Assembly: GCA_030867875.1 (NCBI GenBank)
Contig: JAOWCC010001589.1
Span: 82,421,537-82,485,536, forward strand
Direction of reading: 5' to 3'
DNA: 64,000 nt
Source: Actinernus sp. WN-2022
Taxonomy: Eukaryota; Cnidaria; Anthozoa; Actiniaria; Actinernidae
Shown: positions 45,001 to 55,830 of the stretch, piece after piece
Layout of the letters: every line of letters begins with the position of its first letter
Numbering within the stretch: the stretch's first letter is position 1
Translations under genes and position numbers: made by a program
Notes under the pieces: generated by a model
What the model was told of the DNA's origin: nothing
Databases searched by the model: none
What the model saw: the letters and a program-made list of their open reading frames with translations, nothing else

Positions 45001-48000
45001 ACAATGTACAGTACTTAAGTACCACCTACTTCAAGACCTGTGTTCTGATTGGATTATACTGTACATGTAGCTCTAGATATTGTTATTGTACTGCTCATTC
45101 TACAGATTAGGGACATGTTTAATTGTATTGTTGGTAAGCCAACTACTCATGTACATGTAGCTCGTTTCGAGCAGTACTGTCTGGCTTTCACTAATTGTCA
45201 CACACAAAAGTTTCAATATAAGTGTATATACTTCATGGTAGTGTTTCGTTCCATATAGTCTCCATGCATAATACTGTAAAACAGTAGAGAAAATGATTAT
45301 GCAGGGAGACTATATGGAACGAAACACTACCATGAAGTATATACCAATTGAAATAAGGCTCAGGCTGGGATAAAATAAAATAAATTTCTAGTCTCCGATA
45401 ATAGAATAAACTTAATTTCCCCCGGAGCCTCATATTGAAACCTTTGAGTGTGACAAGTGAAGCATATATCAAAAGTGGGTTAGTTATTAATATTTTTACA
45501 TTGAATCTTGCATTGGAGATGCAGTTCTTACACTATTTAGAAATAAGGAATGGCTAACTCCAGCTTGTTTCAGAATTCACATTCATGAAGGCTTTCTATC
45601 ATGCTAATGCAGTGAAATGAAGATCATGTGAGTGAATTAATCGTAGTCATGTACACACCAATGCCATATTATCCTGGTAGTAGCATTGAGACTGTGGCCA
45701 CCACCGGCTGAACACAAAGTAATTCCAGTCATGATCTCCACACAACCTGGTGGTAAAGAAGTGCTCTCAAGTCAATTAATTAAGGCCTGTCCAGGTTAAT
45801 TAAAAGATTTTGACAGTAACTACAGAATGCCTACATCAAACCCCCCTTTCTCTTGCTTGCTTACTGGTACAAAAGACAAAGAAATTACCAAATATGTTGG
45901 CACTGACATGTATACATGTACCTCCTCACACAGAATCCTGGATCCACCTCAGCCACAGCTAGTCTACCATGTACCACACATATGTAGCCATGACTGCATA
46001 CAATGTAGCACTCCAGGTTGAGAATCTTGCCAAGATCTTGGAAGATTAGATCTTAGATCTTGGCAAGATCTTGCAAGATTCTCAACCGGGGACAGCTTCT
46101 CAACTTAGACTTCCAACTAACATCACTGTGTACCATGTACATGTACCACAGCTACTGCATAGCACAGCTTTTAATTAGCCACTTCAAATATATGCCTGAT
46201 AAATTGTAGGGACAGAGAAGAGGTCTTTTATATTTAGTCATTTGAATTATTTTACATTCTTCAAAAATTAGGGGGTCCAATTCACTGAGTAGCTGCAGTC
46301 TTATTAATAGCCACTGGCTAGATGGGGTACCTTCAAAGTGTCGGGGTATTCTCCTGGGGGAGGGGGTAGTTGAATGATAAATGATAGGTAGTACATTCAT
46401 GTGCAGCCATAGGGTTCAGAACCAGACCTGGTTTTCAGAGAAAAGTAGCTCCAAACCCTGGGTTTCCAAGTTATTGTGAAAATAGTATGTTATTTCAATG
46501 CAAAGAAAGTCTTAAAATAATTTTGGCCACACAACAATGAAAAAAGGAGACTTAGGCATGAGAGAGGAAAAGGGGGGCCTGCCTGCAGCCATCCCTTACC
46601 AATTTTCATTTCCCATTCAGATTCTGAATGGAAAATACTGATTGGTCATGCAATTAGCTGTCATTGCTGTCATGTGTCACAAAATGTTGTACATTCCTCC
46701 TGTGAACTGATTGCCTGATAAATGGCATCAATTAGTGATGGTGTGTTAAGAAGTGATCGAGCAGTTCAGCATTAATTCAGGAAATAATTATTTATAAATA
46801 AATAGAGGAACAAAAGCAGGCAGTGGATTACATTTGTACAAAATTTAATGTACTTTCTAGGCAAGATGTTTTGGCAGTTTTTAGTATGCAAATAGGTAAA
46901 AGCCTTATATTCCAATTGTTTGCCATGGAAAGTTGCATCAGACAGCTACAACATATATATAGCAAAGCATTAATTGTGACTAGGACCAGTTAATTGAAGC
47001 TAAATATGTGGGACTAGTTAAATGCAATTTGGTTTTCGAGAAGGGTATTCTACTATGCATGCAACTCTGTCAATTGCAGACAAAATCCAAAGAGCAATAG
47101 AAGATGGCCAGTACTCATGTGGGATTTTCCTAGACTTTTCAAAAGCATTTGACACAGTTAATCATAGCATTTTGATCTCTAAATTAAGCCACTATGGAAT
47201 TCGTGGCATAGCAAAAGACTGGTTTGTTTCCTATCTAGAAAACAGAAGGCAACATGTTTCAATAGGTACTTCTAAATCTGATGATCTTACTGTTACTCAT
47301 GGTGTCCCACAAGGGTCAGTACTGGGCCCACTTCTATTTCTCCTATATATTAATGACTTTAGCAACTGCTGCTCTTTATTTGATTTCCACATCTTTGCAG
47401 ACGATACTAATCTGTTCTGTTCTGATAGTAGTCTGTTTGTACTAGAATCTCTTATTAATTTCAATTTAAGGCATGTCTCAAACTGGCTCATTGCAAATAA
47501 GCTCTCCCTAAATCTTGATAAAACTAATTTTATTATTTTTCATCCCCGCCAAAAATCTGTAAACTATGCACTTAGACTCCACATCAATGATAAACAGATA
47601 AAACAAGAAAAATGCATCAAATATCTTGGGGTTTTTATTGATTCTTATCTTAGCTGGAAATACCATGTTCAGCACATTACTAAGAAAATCAAACGATGCG
47701 TTGGCATGCTTTCAAAGATTCGACATTTTGTAACTTCTCCAATTTTAACTCAACTATACTATACTTTAATTTATCCATACTTATCTTATGCTGTAACAAC
47801 CTGGGGCAATACTTATTCAACTACCCTTAAACCTCTTATTATCCTTCAAAAAAAGGCAGTCAGAATAATAACCTTCTCTGATTATAGAGCTCACTCAAGT
47901 CCATTGTTTCATCGTCTGGGTCTACTCAAATTTATTGATATAATTTACGTAAATAACGCTCTATTTATGCATGATTTCCAGGCAAATGCCTTACCATCTG

Positions 48001-49872
48001 TTTTTCATGACTTTTTTACATGCTTAAATAGGGTACACCAATATAATACTAGACTAGCCTGCAAAAAATCATATTACATTTTTAAAATAAGAACCAATTA
48101 TGGCAAATTTAACATTCGTTTTCTAGGCGCTAAAATATGGAACTCAATCCAAGAAGACTTTAAATCAAAGAGACGTAATCAATTCAAGAAACTCATAATA
48201 GATTCTATCCTGAATAGCTATTTAGATATCTGATGCACTTTTCTTTTTTTATGCCCTTTCTGTATTTTGTATTATTGTATTTTTTTTTGTGTCCTTTGTA
48301 TTGTATTATATTGCATTTTCTTTTTCTTTCAATTACTATATCAAACATGATTAAATGCTGCATGGCCTAGCTACTTAGCTCGACTAGCTTTTAGCTATTT
48401 CTAAGTAGCTGTGCTCCTCACTTCTAGAGTATAAATTCTTAGCAGTAATATTCTTAGCATGTAAATTTAAGAGGTCACGAATAAATTGTTGTTGTTGTTG
48501 TTCCCTCTATGATGTACACCATATAGAACTCAGAAAGACATTATGCAGATCCCTGAAGTAATTTTCACTTTTGCTGAGGCTGTTTGAGTGAAAGAGGCAG
48601 TACATGAAGGAAAAACTTAGCAACTTAATTATAGAAGCTGTGGACGTGGATGAATCCCACACTGTAGAGACTTGCACGGACAGCAGAAATAAAGGTACTA
48701 AAAACAATGAACCATGCAAAGTTTTGAGTACACATTTTACATCGTAGATACCGATAAAGTTACGAGCTCTCAAAGTTCGATTTAATAATCGTGTTAATCC
48801 ATGTGGAAAAGGGGGTATACATGTACAAATGTATGAAGAATTCAAATTTCAGTAAGATAGCGACAGCCGCTTATTTTCTCCTGTGACTCGCTCTGCTCGC
48901 ATTGGAATGAACTTGCTTCACTCACAAGACTAATTTTTTGGCTTAGTTGCAGAATACCCCCTCCACTCAAAAGATCGCTTGAAAACTGTGCTAAATTCTC
49001 CACTTTAGTTCAGGTGTATTTAGACTCGTTCTATGAATGATTTTGGGTCGAAATGGTTAGGTTTTTTTATTATTTCAGGGTTAGGTTTTTAGAAGGTTTG
49101 TATGAAAAAGTTGAGAAATGAATTATTAATGAACCAATTAAAGGAGTGGGTATTCCGCAATTACTCCAATTTTTTGGGTCTCTGTTCAAAGCGCCTGTTC
49201 TGAAGGCTATTGTGAAAATGAACCCGGATTTTCTCCCTGTTTGATTATTCTGAATAATCTATAATCCTTAATTTGACATTATTTTTTACGAAAAACCTCG
49301 ACCCGGAAATCAGAATTAGGTTAATTCAAACCTGGACACAGCACATATATATTTATTTCATAAACACGAGTGTCTCCAGTGGTATTCTGCAGTTACTCAT
49401 GGATATACATTAAACAATTACTGGCATACGTTGTATTAATGTACATGTATGAAAGTGTACTGACAGCCTGATAAAAACAAATGAAACAAACATGGCCGCA
49501 TAGACATTTGCAAGACTTTGCTTGTTTAACATAAAAGCAATAAACAATGAACAAAATACAAAGCTATTCATGTCCTACCCAATAGAAAAAGAACAGCAGA
49601 GAACCAGGCCAACAGCCATTAACTTCCAACCTGCCCAACAGAAAAGTATATAATATGTAGAGAGAATATTTATACATGGCAGTCGAAGATATGACGTTTT
49701 ATAACCTCAAGTGTCAAAACATTTCAGCTAGCTAGGAGGGGAAACAACTTATAGTGTTCAAATACTTTGTTAGAGATTGATAAAATGTTTTAAAACGATT
49801 ATAATTAGAAAATGCTACACATTGTCGTACCTGTTTTCATTTTCGCTTGGCACTTGTGGATATGATATGGTA
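41923..49872 (-). CDS. RNASET2: Ribonuclease T2, eight exons
   Basis: Secreted or lysosomal acid endoribonuclease, rebuilt from GT-AG exons 49872-49831, 45746-45659, 44387-44299, 43734-43662, 43350-43277, 42911-42798, 42481-42433 and 42006-41923. All internal phases agree. Exon 2 gives DHDWNYFVFSRWWPQSQCYY, the family's N-terminal strand. The next exons give the first catalytic site WTIHGLWP, then CNHSWPFRESEIE. The second catalytic site is LWIHEWTKHGTCC (Glu, Lys and His all present). The C-terminal GIHPSDDKTYSVGDVEEALS and KLYGAKGRVICLDGP follow the animal order. The signal-peptide exon was not found. The end is uncertain: the frame stops soon after LDGPVGI, but CCG|GTAGGA could be a donor to one more exon carrying the missing final cysteines. 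The large intron 1 holds a LINE. Confidence 0.93.
42433..42481 (-). CDS. RNASET2: RNASET2 exon
   Basis: 49 nt; acceptor CGCTTGCTTGCAG, donor TCG|GTAACT. Gives S-GLTKQGIHPSDDKTYS after completing the Ser codon from the previous exon; corresponds to the LGI-PS-Y segment of the family. Confidence 0.87.
42798..42911 (-). CDS. RNASET2: RNASET2 exon with second catalytic site
   Basis: 114 nt; acceptor TTTATGTATGCAG, donor GAG|GTAAGT. Reads W-IHEWTKHGTCCTDLPPLS and SEHRYFSMAMALNGHYDLL. HEWTKHGTC is the family's CAS II motif with catalytic Glu and His. Confidence 0.95.
43277..43350 (-). CDS. RNASET2: RNASET2 exon
   Basis: 74 nt; acceptor CATTCTTAAG, donor CTG|GTACTA. Reads DLEPKLMQQWLTLPDATKSS and SLKL-W, the helix leading to CAS II. 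Phase 0 in, phase 2 out. Confidence 0.87.
43662..43734 (-). CDS. RNASET2: RNASET2 exon
   Basis: 73 nt; acceptor ATTTTCCAG, donor GAG|GTATTA. Completes the Trp of HGLW and continues PTIGGEPKPVMCNHSWPFRE and SEIE, the CAS I extension. Confidence 0.9.
44299..44387 (-). CDS. RNASET2: RNASET2 exon with first catalytic site
   Basis: 89 nt; acceptor TCATTCATAG, donor ATG|GTGAGT. Reads PEDYWRFTDIPSRNNCVPAD and VTTWTIHGL-W. The His of TIHGLW is the CAS I catalytic residue. Confidence 0.95.
45223..45344. repeat. Hairpin with 49-bp arms in an RNASET2 intron
   Basis: GTATATACTTCATGGTAGTG and TTTCGTTCCATATAGTCTCC are inverted on the right with one or two changes; the loop is about 23 nt. Probably a small fold-back element. 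Confidence 0.85.
45659..45746 (-). CDS. RNASET2: RNASET2 exon 2
   Basis: 88 nt; acceptor TTTACCACCAG, donor TTG|GTGTGT. Completes an Arg codon and reads LCGDHDWNYFVFSRWWPQSQ and CYYQDNMAL: the WPxxxC strand typical of RNase T2 N-termini. Confidence 0.87.
46018..46087. repeat. Hairpin of AATCTTGCCAAGATCTTG units
   Basis: GGTTGAGAATCTTGCCAAGA and its complement lie about 30 bp apart with ATCTTAGATCTTGG repeats between them. It sits in RNASET2 intron 1. Confidence 0.75.
47010..48503 (+). mobile_element. 5'-truncated LINE with intact RT frame
   Basis: Plus-strand frame 47022-48233 (403 residues) starts in the RT palm: FGFREGYSTMHATLSIADKI, FLDFSKAFDTVNHSIL, GVPQGSVLGPLLFLLYINDF, catalytic IFADDTNLFC, then YLGVFIDSYLSWKYHVQHIT and GAKIWNSIQEDFKS. 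The 3' UTR ends in TTG repeats at 48487-48501. There is no endonuclease. It lies antisense in RNASET2 intron 1. The unbroken frame suggests recent insertion. Confidence 0.92.
48846..49820. other. RNASET2 intron 1, no feature recognised
   Basis: I see no coding exon or clear repeat here. A frame near 48507-48845 on the minus strand has possible splice sites but no known peptide. Confidence 0.4.
49831..49872 (-). CDS. RNASET2: RNASET2, small exon after the missing leader
   Basis: 42 nt; acceptor TTCTTCCTACAG, donor CAG|GTACGA. In the only frame that fits exon 2 it reads TISYPQVPSENEN plus two bases that complete the Arg codon. Phase support is good but the peptide is not conserved, so confidence is moderate. 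Confidence 0.6.
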
Positions 49873-49990
49873 CTGTAGGAAGAAATAGAAGTGAAAACTA
49901 CATCGAAAGTTCATTGAGTTAATAGCTTAGGCGGGAGATCAGAAGGTTTCTGCCAGGCGTTCCTCGCAATGCATGGTCCTGGCCTGGACA

Positions 49991-50400
49991 CTATTCTCAC
50001 TGCATACATAACCGAGGGCGCTTTTTCCATTCAACCAAAAAAAAAAACGAAAATTCCGGTCAGAAATCAAATGGAACAGTAAACTCTCTGGTTCGAAGTT
50101 TCGGAAATTGTGGACCACCTCCCGAAAATTCCGGTTCGACCGCAATTTTCTGTTCCATTCAAAATTTGCTGTGATTTGCCAGTTTTGAGAATTGAAATCG
50201 AGGCTACTAATAACCGGGTAGTTTCTGTGAATGGAACGCGTATTTTTTCCGACCGGTTTGTCTAATTCGAAAATTCTAACCGGTCGTTTTGGTTGAATGG
50301 AAAGCGCCCCGATTGTCCATAGTTCACAGTAAGCATGCATGATGCTTTGCGGGTCTCTAGTATAAAATACGTAGCGTGGCTCAGAACGGAGTAGGCTCGG
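49991..50400 (+). mobile_element. Terminal repeat of a YR retroelement, split by a MITE
   Basis: CTATTCTCACTGCATACATA at 49991 and, past the MITE, CGATTGTCCATAGTTCACAG to GGCTCAGAACGGAGT match the A repeat at 60691-60840. It includes a TATA box (AGTATAAAATACG) about 20 nt before GGCTCAGAACGG. Sequence after 50400 differs from the 60.8-kb copy. It is therefore the left end of a related element, or a diverged left end of the same one. Confidence 0.72.
50016..50309. mobile_element. MITE in the YR terminal repeat
   Basis: GGGCGCTTTTTCCATTCAAC and GTTGAATGGAAAGCGCCC are inverted ends, flanked by CGA on both sides. The inside is rich in AATTCCGG and ATTCAAAAT motifs. Removing it rejoins the A-repeat sequence. 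Confidence 0.8.
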
Positions 50401-50791
50401 TTTCGGCCGTTGGGGTGTCGTTTCTCCAAAGCCTACCCCCACTAACGGCTGGGCGCGCGGTCAACACACCGTGTCCGTGACGTCACCTGATTAACTTCAA
50501 TATTATTCATTTATTTGCGTGTAGCGTAGTTCGATTCCGCGTAAACTTTCAAAACACATTGGAATTCTTTAAACTAAATTAATTTGACGAAGGTAAAGGT
50601 TTTATTTAATACCTGTTATTATTAGCTCTCATATTCACAGTCCAAGTTTTCAAGGAAAGCCCGGCTGTTGAGAAACCACTTTATTTGTTACTCTTTAATA
50701 TGCAAGTGCCGATCGAGACACTCGCTGACAGAAATTAAAAGCCGAATTTTTTACGGGGATAAAACTCTGAGCTAAAGTCGAGTATTCCCGC

Positions 50792-51049
50792 TTAGTACTT
50801 GTGTAGAGTATGTCTTGGAGACATAAATTGTACAAACTTAGTATACATAGGACTTGAAGAATTGTAAAACTCATTTGATGCAGCGAGTGATTGCAGAGTT
50901 AAACGCGTAAATATGGACTGCGTCAGACGTAATTTCCTCTCTTCTATAAACTCTTTTAATATGGACTCGTCCGTCTTTTCTTCTCCGATAAAGGCAGCAG
51001 TAATTTTCTTTGATGAAGTAAGAGTAGCCGGGCTACCTTGGTCTTGCAT
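50792..51049 (-). CDS. 85-codon open frame, unknown
   Basis: ATG at 51049-51047 opens MQDQGSPATLTSSKKITAAF, then EEKTDESILKEFIEERKLRL and ends RHTLHKY. No family recognised; charged, with a predicted helix. The ATG lies in the 9-bp target duplication of the element at 51055, whose end also supplies an in-frame upstream ATG (MRSKKQMGSGYEIV, then PMQDQ). It may be a real small gene or an exon. Confidence 0.35.
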   Translation of the reverse strand: MQDQGSPATLTSSKKITAAFIGEEKTDESILKEFIEERKLRLTQSIFTRLTLQSLAASNEFYNSSSPMYTKFVQFMSPRHTLHKY

Positions 51050-51054
51050 CGGTA

Positions 51055-52107
51055 CAATCTCGTACCCAGATCCCATTTGTTTCTTACTGCGCATGCTCGA
51101 CGAAATAATAGGGCTCTGGAAGAATCCGATTTTTGTGTATTCTGATTGGCTGTTCTGAACAATGCAATTTTACCGGAAGTCAAACATAAAGTAATTTATT
51201 TGGACAAATGCATTGAAAATTGGGGGGTATCTAAACGCTAAAAACCATTGGATTTTACCTAAATGGTTGTCGATCTCTTCAGGGATTCTTAGATATTTGC
51301 TTGCATCCTGTCGGGAGTTCAAATCACTTCAGCGGCAAACTCAAATCATACGGTACATGAATTCGAAAATCGAACCCAACCAGTAGTATTAAACAGTTGA
51401 TATAGCCGAGGGATTTACCGTAACAGATAGGTAATACTACGCATTCCCATTTTAACAACATTGTTCGTAAGTGCTCTACAGGCAGAATTAAGTGGCATTT
51501 TCCGATCTCTTAAACTTGTGAACTGGCACAGTGATCGCTTAAATATAAGCGTTTGTACTGATGAGAATGCAACGAACTCCAGCCTTCAAGGAGCTAAAAT
51601 ACGAGAGAATGGCAAGTAAAAATGCCTTGACTTGCTTCTACGGTGTATTCAGTTGCTGTTTGTGTGGTCATCGGGCTCAGGTAAGGCGATTTCAGCGATC
51701 AGTTTTCGATCCCCATGAATCCTCTTCACGTGTACTGGAATCTGTAATCAATTGTGTAATGTCTGATGAATCCACCGATACCGAAACACGAGCCTGATGC
51801 ATGAAAATAAAGCCTTAAAATCCAAACTGAAAACGGCAGAAGATGAAAGAGACTCCCTACGGGTTTCCCTGACACTAGCAAGCAAAATATCACTATCAAA
51901 ATACCGGGCGAACTTCCAAATCTAAACCAAAACATAGGCCTGAGGCGCTGAGCGAGAATCGAACTTCTCAGGTGACGTAATGATAAGCATGCGCAGAGTT
52001 GCCGGAAGTCCGTGATTCGCGGACTTCCGGAATCGGATTCTTCCAGAGCCCTATTATTTCGTCGAGCATGCGCAGTAAGAAACAAATGGGATCTGGGTAC
52101 GAGATTG
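51055..52107. mobile_element. 1053-bp element with 9-bp target duplication
   Basis: Inverted ends of about 85 bp start CAATCTCGTACCCAGATCCC and continue GCGCATGCTCGACGAAATAA, CTCTGGAAGAATCCGATT. The flanks are a perfect GCATCGGTA (51046-51054 and 52108-52116). MULE-like pattern. No transposase. The inside has plus-strand pieces that look coding: LSGIFRSLKLVNWHSDRLNI near 51490 and NKALKSKLKTAEDERDSLRV near 51812 (coiled-coil-like). They are possibly captured host sequence. Confidence 0.9.
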
Positions 52108-52398
52108 GCATCGGTAAAACTAAAGGCGCTGTGTCACGGTACTGCGCATGTGTGAAAATCTGATGATTTTAGAATTATGTTCTAGCCCGGAACGAAATTC
52201 TCAGAGGGGTGAAATACCGATTTTTAAATCGACTTCCATCAGTGTTCTTTTTTAACTCATCCTTGCCTCCTTTGGTCATTTATGGAAATGTCAGATGTGC
52301 TTAAATAAGTTTTAATTATTTGTTTATTCAAAATTAGTCGTTGCACACTACAACACAACCGAAAACAAAAAAGCAAAGTGATGCCGCTTACCGGCGGG

Positions 52399-55111
52399 TA
52401 GGCCTAGACAGATTCTGCTCGGCAACTTTTGAGCAACTTTCACGATTTCGAGCAACTTTTTCGCTTTGGAGCAACTTTTCTTATAGTGAGCAACTTCCGA
52501 GCAACTTTTCTGAAAATTAGTATATTTTCAACATATTTTCACTGTTTTAAAGTCTTTTAATCAAATTCAAAAGTATTTTGAAGTGCATGTTGGGTATGCT
52601 GTGGTGTTAGGTTCCAAATATGGATGTGCAATCCAAATAGGGGTGGTTATCCTGTGGTAATATTACATATTCCAAATATGGTACAGTTTAATTTCCTGTA
52701 CCCAAACCAAAATGGCGGACGCCACGGTGCTTTCTGACGATGAAGAGCAAACTCAAAGCGATCCAATCCAGGCTTTAATAGATAAAGGTGCAGAGCTTTC
52801 GGAGCCTGACGGGCCTCCATCTCTCGAAAGCGAAAAGTAGCCGAAAACACGGGCAAATACAAGTCTAGTCGGACGCAAAATCCAATGAGCAAGCATTCGG
52901 TTTACGACCGAATAAAAGAATATCCTGGCCAGCATTTCGTCTGTGTTAAAGGCCAGCTCTGGTGCAATGCGTGCCACGAAATCGGCGTTGCTGTAAAGAA
53001 AAGCACTGTCCATAAACATGTGGCGTCTAAAAAGCACCAAAGTGGGATCGAGAGTATCGAAAAAGGCAAGGAGAGTCAAACCATTCTCGAATGCTTGCAA
53101 AGACAAGACAACCGCAACAATGTAAGTGATTCTACTTTGCCGGCAGACATGCGACTCTTTCGCTTTGAAGTAATTGAGACACTGTTGCTTGCCGGAATAC
53201 CAATTTCCAAGATAGATGCCCTACGCCCACTTTTTGAGAAGTACGCTCAAAGGCTTACCGCGAGCACTTACATGAAAGACCTGATCCCATCTGTACTGGA
53301 AAAAGAAAAAGAGAAAATAAAGGATGAGCTAAAAAATGTGAGAGGTATCCATCATATTTGATGGGACTGCTCGACTTGGGGAGGCACTGGCAATCGTAGT
53401 ACGTTTTGTCCAGGAAGACTTCAAGCCCACCCAACGCCTTGTATGCTTGGAGGTCCTGGCCAAGTCACTTAAGGGGCAGGAACTTGCTCAAAGGATTATG
53501 TCTTGCATTGCCGTGAATTACAACTTTGGGCCAAGCATGCTGCTTGCTGGGATGCGAGATGGTGCTACAGTTAACGGGGCTGCTATACGGCAACTGCTGT
53601 TCTTTTATCCAAGCATTATGGATGTTGTATGTTTCTCGCATACAATTAATAATGTGGGATCTCATTTTGACTTTAGAGTTCTGGATGTATTCTTCCGCCA
53701 CTGGGTAAATTTATTTGCCCATAGCTTTAATGCAAAGCTACTCTGGAGGGAGAAAACTGGTCAGTCAATGCGCTCAGACAGTGTTACACGCTGGTGGAGT
53801 AAATGGGAGGTCCTTAAACAAGTGTCAGACTACTTTGGTGATGTTCTGCCCTTCCTGCGTGAGAATGACAGGCTCTCGCCTCTTATACGTCAGCACCTGT
53901 TGGATATCGTTGATGATCCCCAAGACCTTCAAGATCTTCGCTTGGAACTTGGTGCTATAGTTGATGTTGGTGTGCATTTCATTAATGCCATTTACTATCT
54001 TGAAGGCGACGGACCCCTCGTATTCTCGTGTTATAAGCGCCTGTCAGCTGTCGCTAATGCTGTTGGAGTAGGGCACTATCCTATTACCCAGGCAATTGCA
54101 AGAGAAATTGCAAACGGTACTCTCCAACTCCAAGCTCGACTGATTGCCCAAGCTAAAGCCTGCATCCAACCGGGATTGAACTTTTATCAAGAGAAGTTCA
54201 GTGTTCAGTTCCGCACTGTAGTGCGAGCATTCAAGGCAGCGCGTCTCTGCTGCCCAGTCCAAGTCCTGCAGCCAACAGCTGGATCTCTTCAAGAATTGAA
54301 GAATTTCCCCTTCATGAATGACGTCATCATTGCTAACTTAGCAACAGAGCTGCCTGATTATCTTGCTGCCGCTGATGGCGTTGTATGCACGACTGAGGAT
54401 CAGAAGGTTTCATGGTGGGCGGCACACCAAGACACGCTTCCCTACTGGGCTTCACTTGTCAAGAAGCTGCTTTTGATCCAGCCCAGTTCTGCCGCGGCCG
54501 AGGGGGTGTTTAGTCTTCTTAGCACCCTCTCAGCACAACAGGATGGAGCTCTGGAAGACTACGTGGAAGCTTCTGTTATGATAAGATACAACAATGCTCA
54601 AAGAAGGCACTAGGAGCGTAGTCTCATTGAAACTAAAACTGACGTGAAACGTTTTTTTGTTCAAGAGTGTTATTCCCTCCCTGGTTAGTTACTGTTATGT
54701 GGAAACTATAGAAACAGAGAGCAGGATTGCTTCATTTCTATATGTGAAACAAGAGTGTGTACGTTTTTTACACTGTGCTTTGTAACAACGGAAGAGAAGA
54801 AATAAACCAGGGTGAACTATATATGCATGTGTTATTTAACTTTTCTAGCAAATAGTAGCAGCTTATGTCCTTTGTTCCATCGATTTCATTTTCCTATAGT
54901 ACGTATGGGCTAATTGTCACATCGTGGCACGATTCAAAAATCATAGACGCAAAAAAACAAGTACGAAAATATGTGAAAAGAGTAAATTTGGGCGAGCAAA
55001 TTTTGAAATTTTGAGAGCAACTTTTTCGATTTTGAGCAACTTTTGAGCAACTTTTGGGGATATTTTTGAGCAACTTTTCAACAATTTTTGAGCAGAATCT
55101 GTCTACCCCTA
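52399..55111 (+). mobile_element. Complete hAT transposon
   Basis: 2713 bp. Ends TAGGCCTAGACAGATTCTGC and, on the other strand, TAGGGGTAGACAGATTCTGC differ at 2 positions. A perfect 8-bp duplication CCGGCGGG flanks it (52391-52398, 55112-55119), as expected for hAT. Subterminal GAGCAACTTTT motifs occur about six times at the left (52423-52515) and about five at the right (55010-55080), all on the same strand. It carries one transposase gene broken by small indels. Confidence 0.96.
52712..54613 (+). pseudogene. hAT transposase, two frameshifts
   Basis: Three collinear frames: 52712-52838 (MADATVLSDDEEQTQSDPIQ), 52885-53361 and 53368-54613. The second holds a BED-like zinc finger (CNACHEIGVAVKKSTVHKHV, then KKH). 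The third has the catalytic-core start SIIFDGTARLGEALAIVVRF with the first Asp, then MDVVCFSHTINNVG (C-x2-H), TRWWSKWEVLKQVSDYF. The hATC dimerisation domain (LLIQPSSAAAEGVFSLLSTL, ALEDYVEASVMIRYNN) closes it. The first shift (about 52790) joins LSEPDG to SRKRKVAENTGKYKSS. The second (about 53335-53345, after a run of A) is one base. Either could be sequence error, so activity cannot be excluded. Confidence 0.92.
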
Positions 55112-55418
55112 CCGGCGGGAGACCGCCACTGAGTACTCTGAATACAGCAGCCGAAAAACGCAAGAAATTGGAAGCTTTTTGGCATTCCAACCAGAAGCGA
55201 AGAGGATTTGGATGTCCAGTAGAGTTCACGAAACACATGGAAACTTTTCAAGTCATATTATAAATGATATGGCAGTTTTCAACAGCGACACGAAGAAATA
55301 TATATCTACGGCTTAGAAACGATCGAGGCTGAAATGATATGAACCGACCGGAGTGCAAAGACTCTGGCTTCCACGCTCCCACGGTCCCCGGAACAATACT
55401 CACCAACGCGTCATCTCT

Positions 55419-55830
55419 CTTAGATTGACTATTATCATCAATTGTCAAAATCGCTAGAATTGATTATAATCATCATTCTAAGACAAACCCTAACCCGAAC
55501 TACAAACCAAACCCTAACCATCGGACGAGTTCACGGGTAAACGACGGGTTCTCACTCACCTAGAGCTAGGGTTTACAGGTAAACAAGAAAGGAACGTAAA
55601 CGAGAGAAAACATTTTTTTGAGCGTTCCTACTCGGGCTCGAACTCGTAGCCGTTTGCGTGTAGTGCTTGGTAGTACAGACGTCATGGCCACTACACTAAG
55701 CGCGTCTACCGCCGTTCGGAATTCGACAATTGTTTATCTTTATACTTGACTGGTTTTAACCTCGAGGTTAAATTGAGGATTATAATCAATTCTAGCGATT
55801 TTGACAATTGATGATAATAGTCAATCTAAG
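55419..55830. mobile_element. 412-bp TIR element with a tRNA-like inside
   Basis: The ends CTTAGATTGACTATTATCAT and then CAATTGTCAAAATCGCTAGA, ATTGATTATAATC are inverted on the right, about 53 bp nearly perfect. No clear target duplication. The middle contains a tRNA-Val-like sequence on the minus strand. Confidence 0.82.
55632..55725 (-). other. tRNA-Val-like sequence
   Basis: On the minus strand GCGCTTAGTGTAGTGGCCAT resembles an A box, and CGAGTTCGAGCCCGAG a B box, with CTACACGCAAACGG between them as in tRNA-Val. The acceptor stem and anticodon arm do not fold well, so it is a pol III-type remnant or SINE head, not a working tRNA. Confidence 0.45.

Noticed and set aside
48669..48760. Leader exon for RNASET2
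   Set aside because: A hydrophobic minus-strand stretch (LFLVPLFLLSVQVS) lies here, but it is on the wrong side of the small exon at 49831, and no start codon and donor fit the required phase.
55480..55580. Telomere-like AACCCTAACC pieces
   Set aside because: Only a few degenerate units inside a TIR element; no array.
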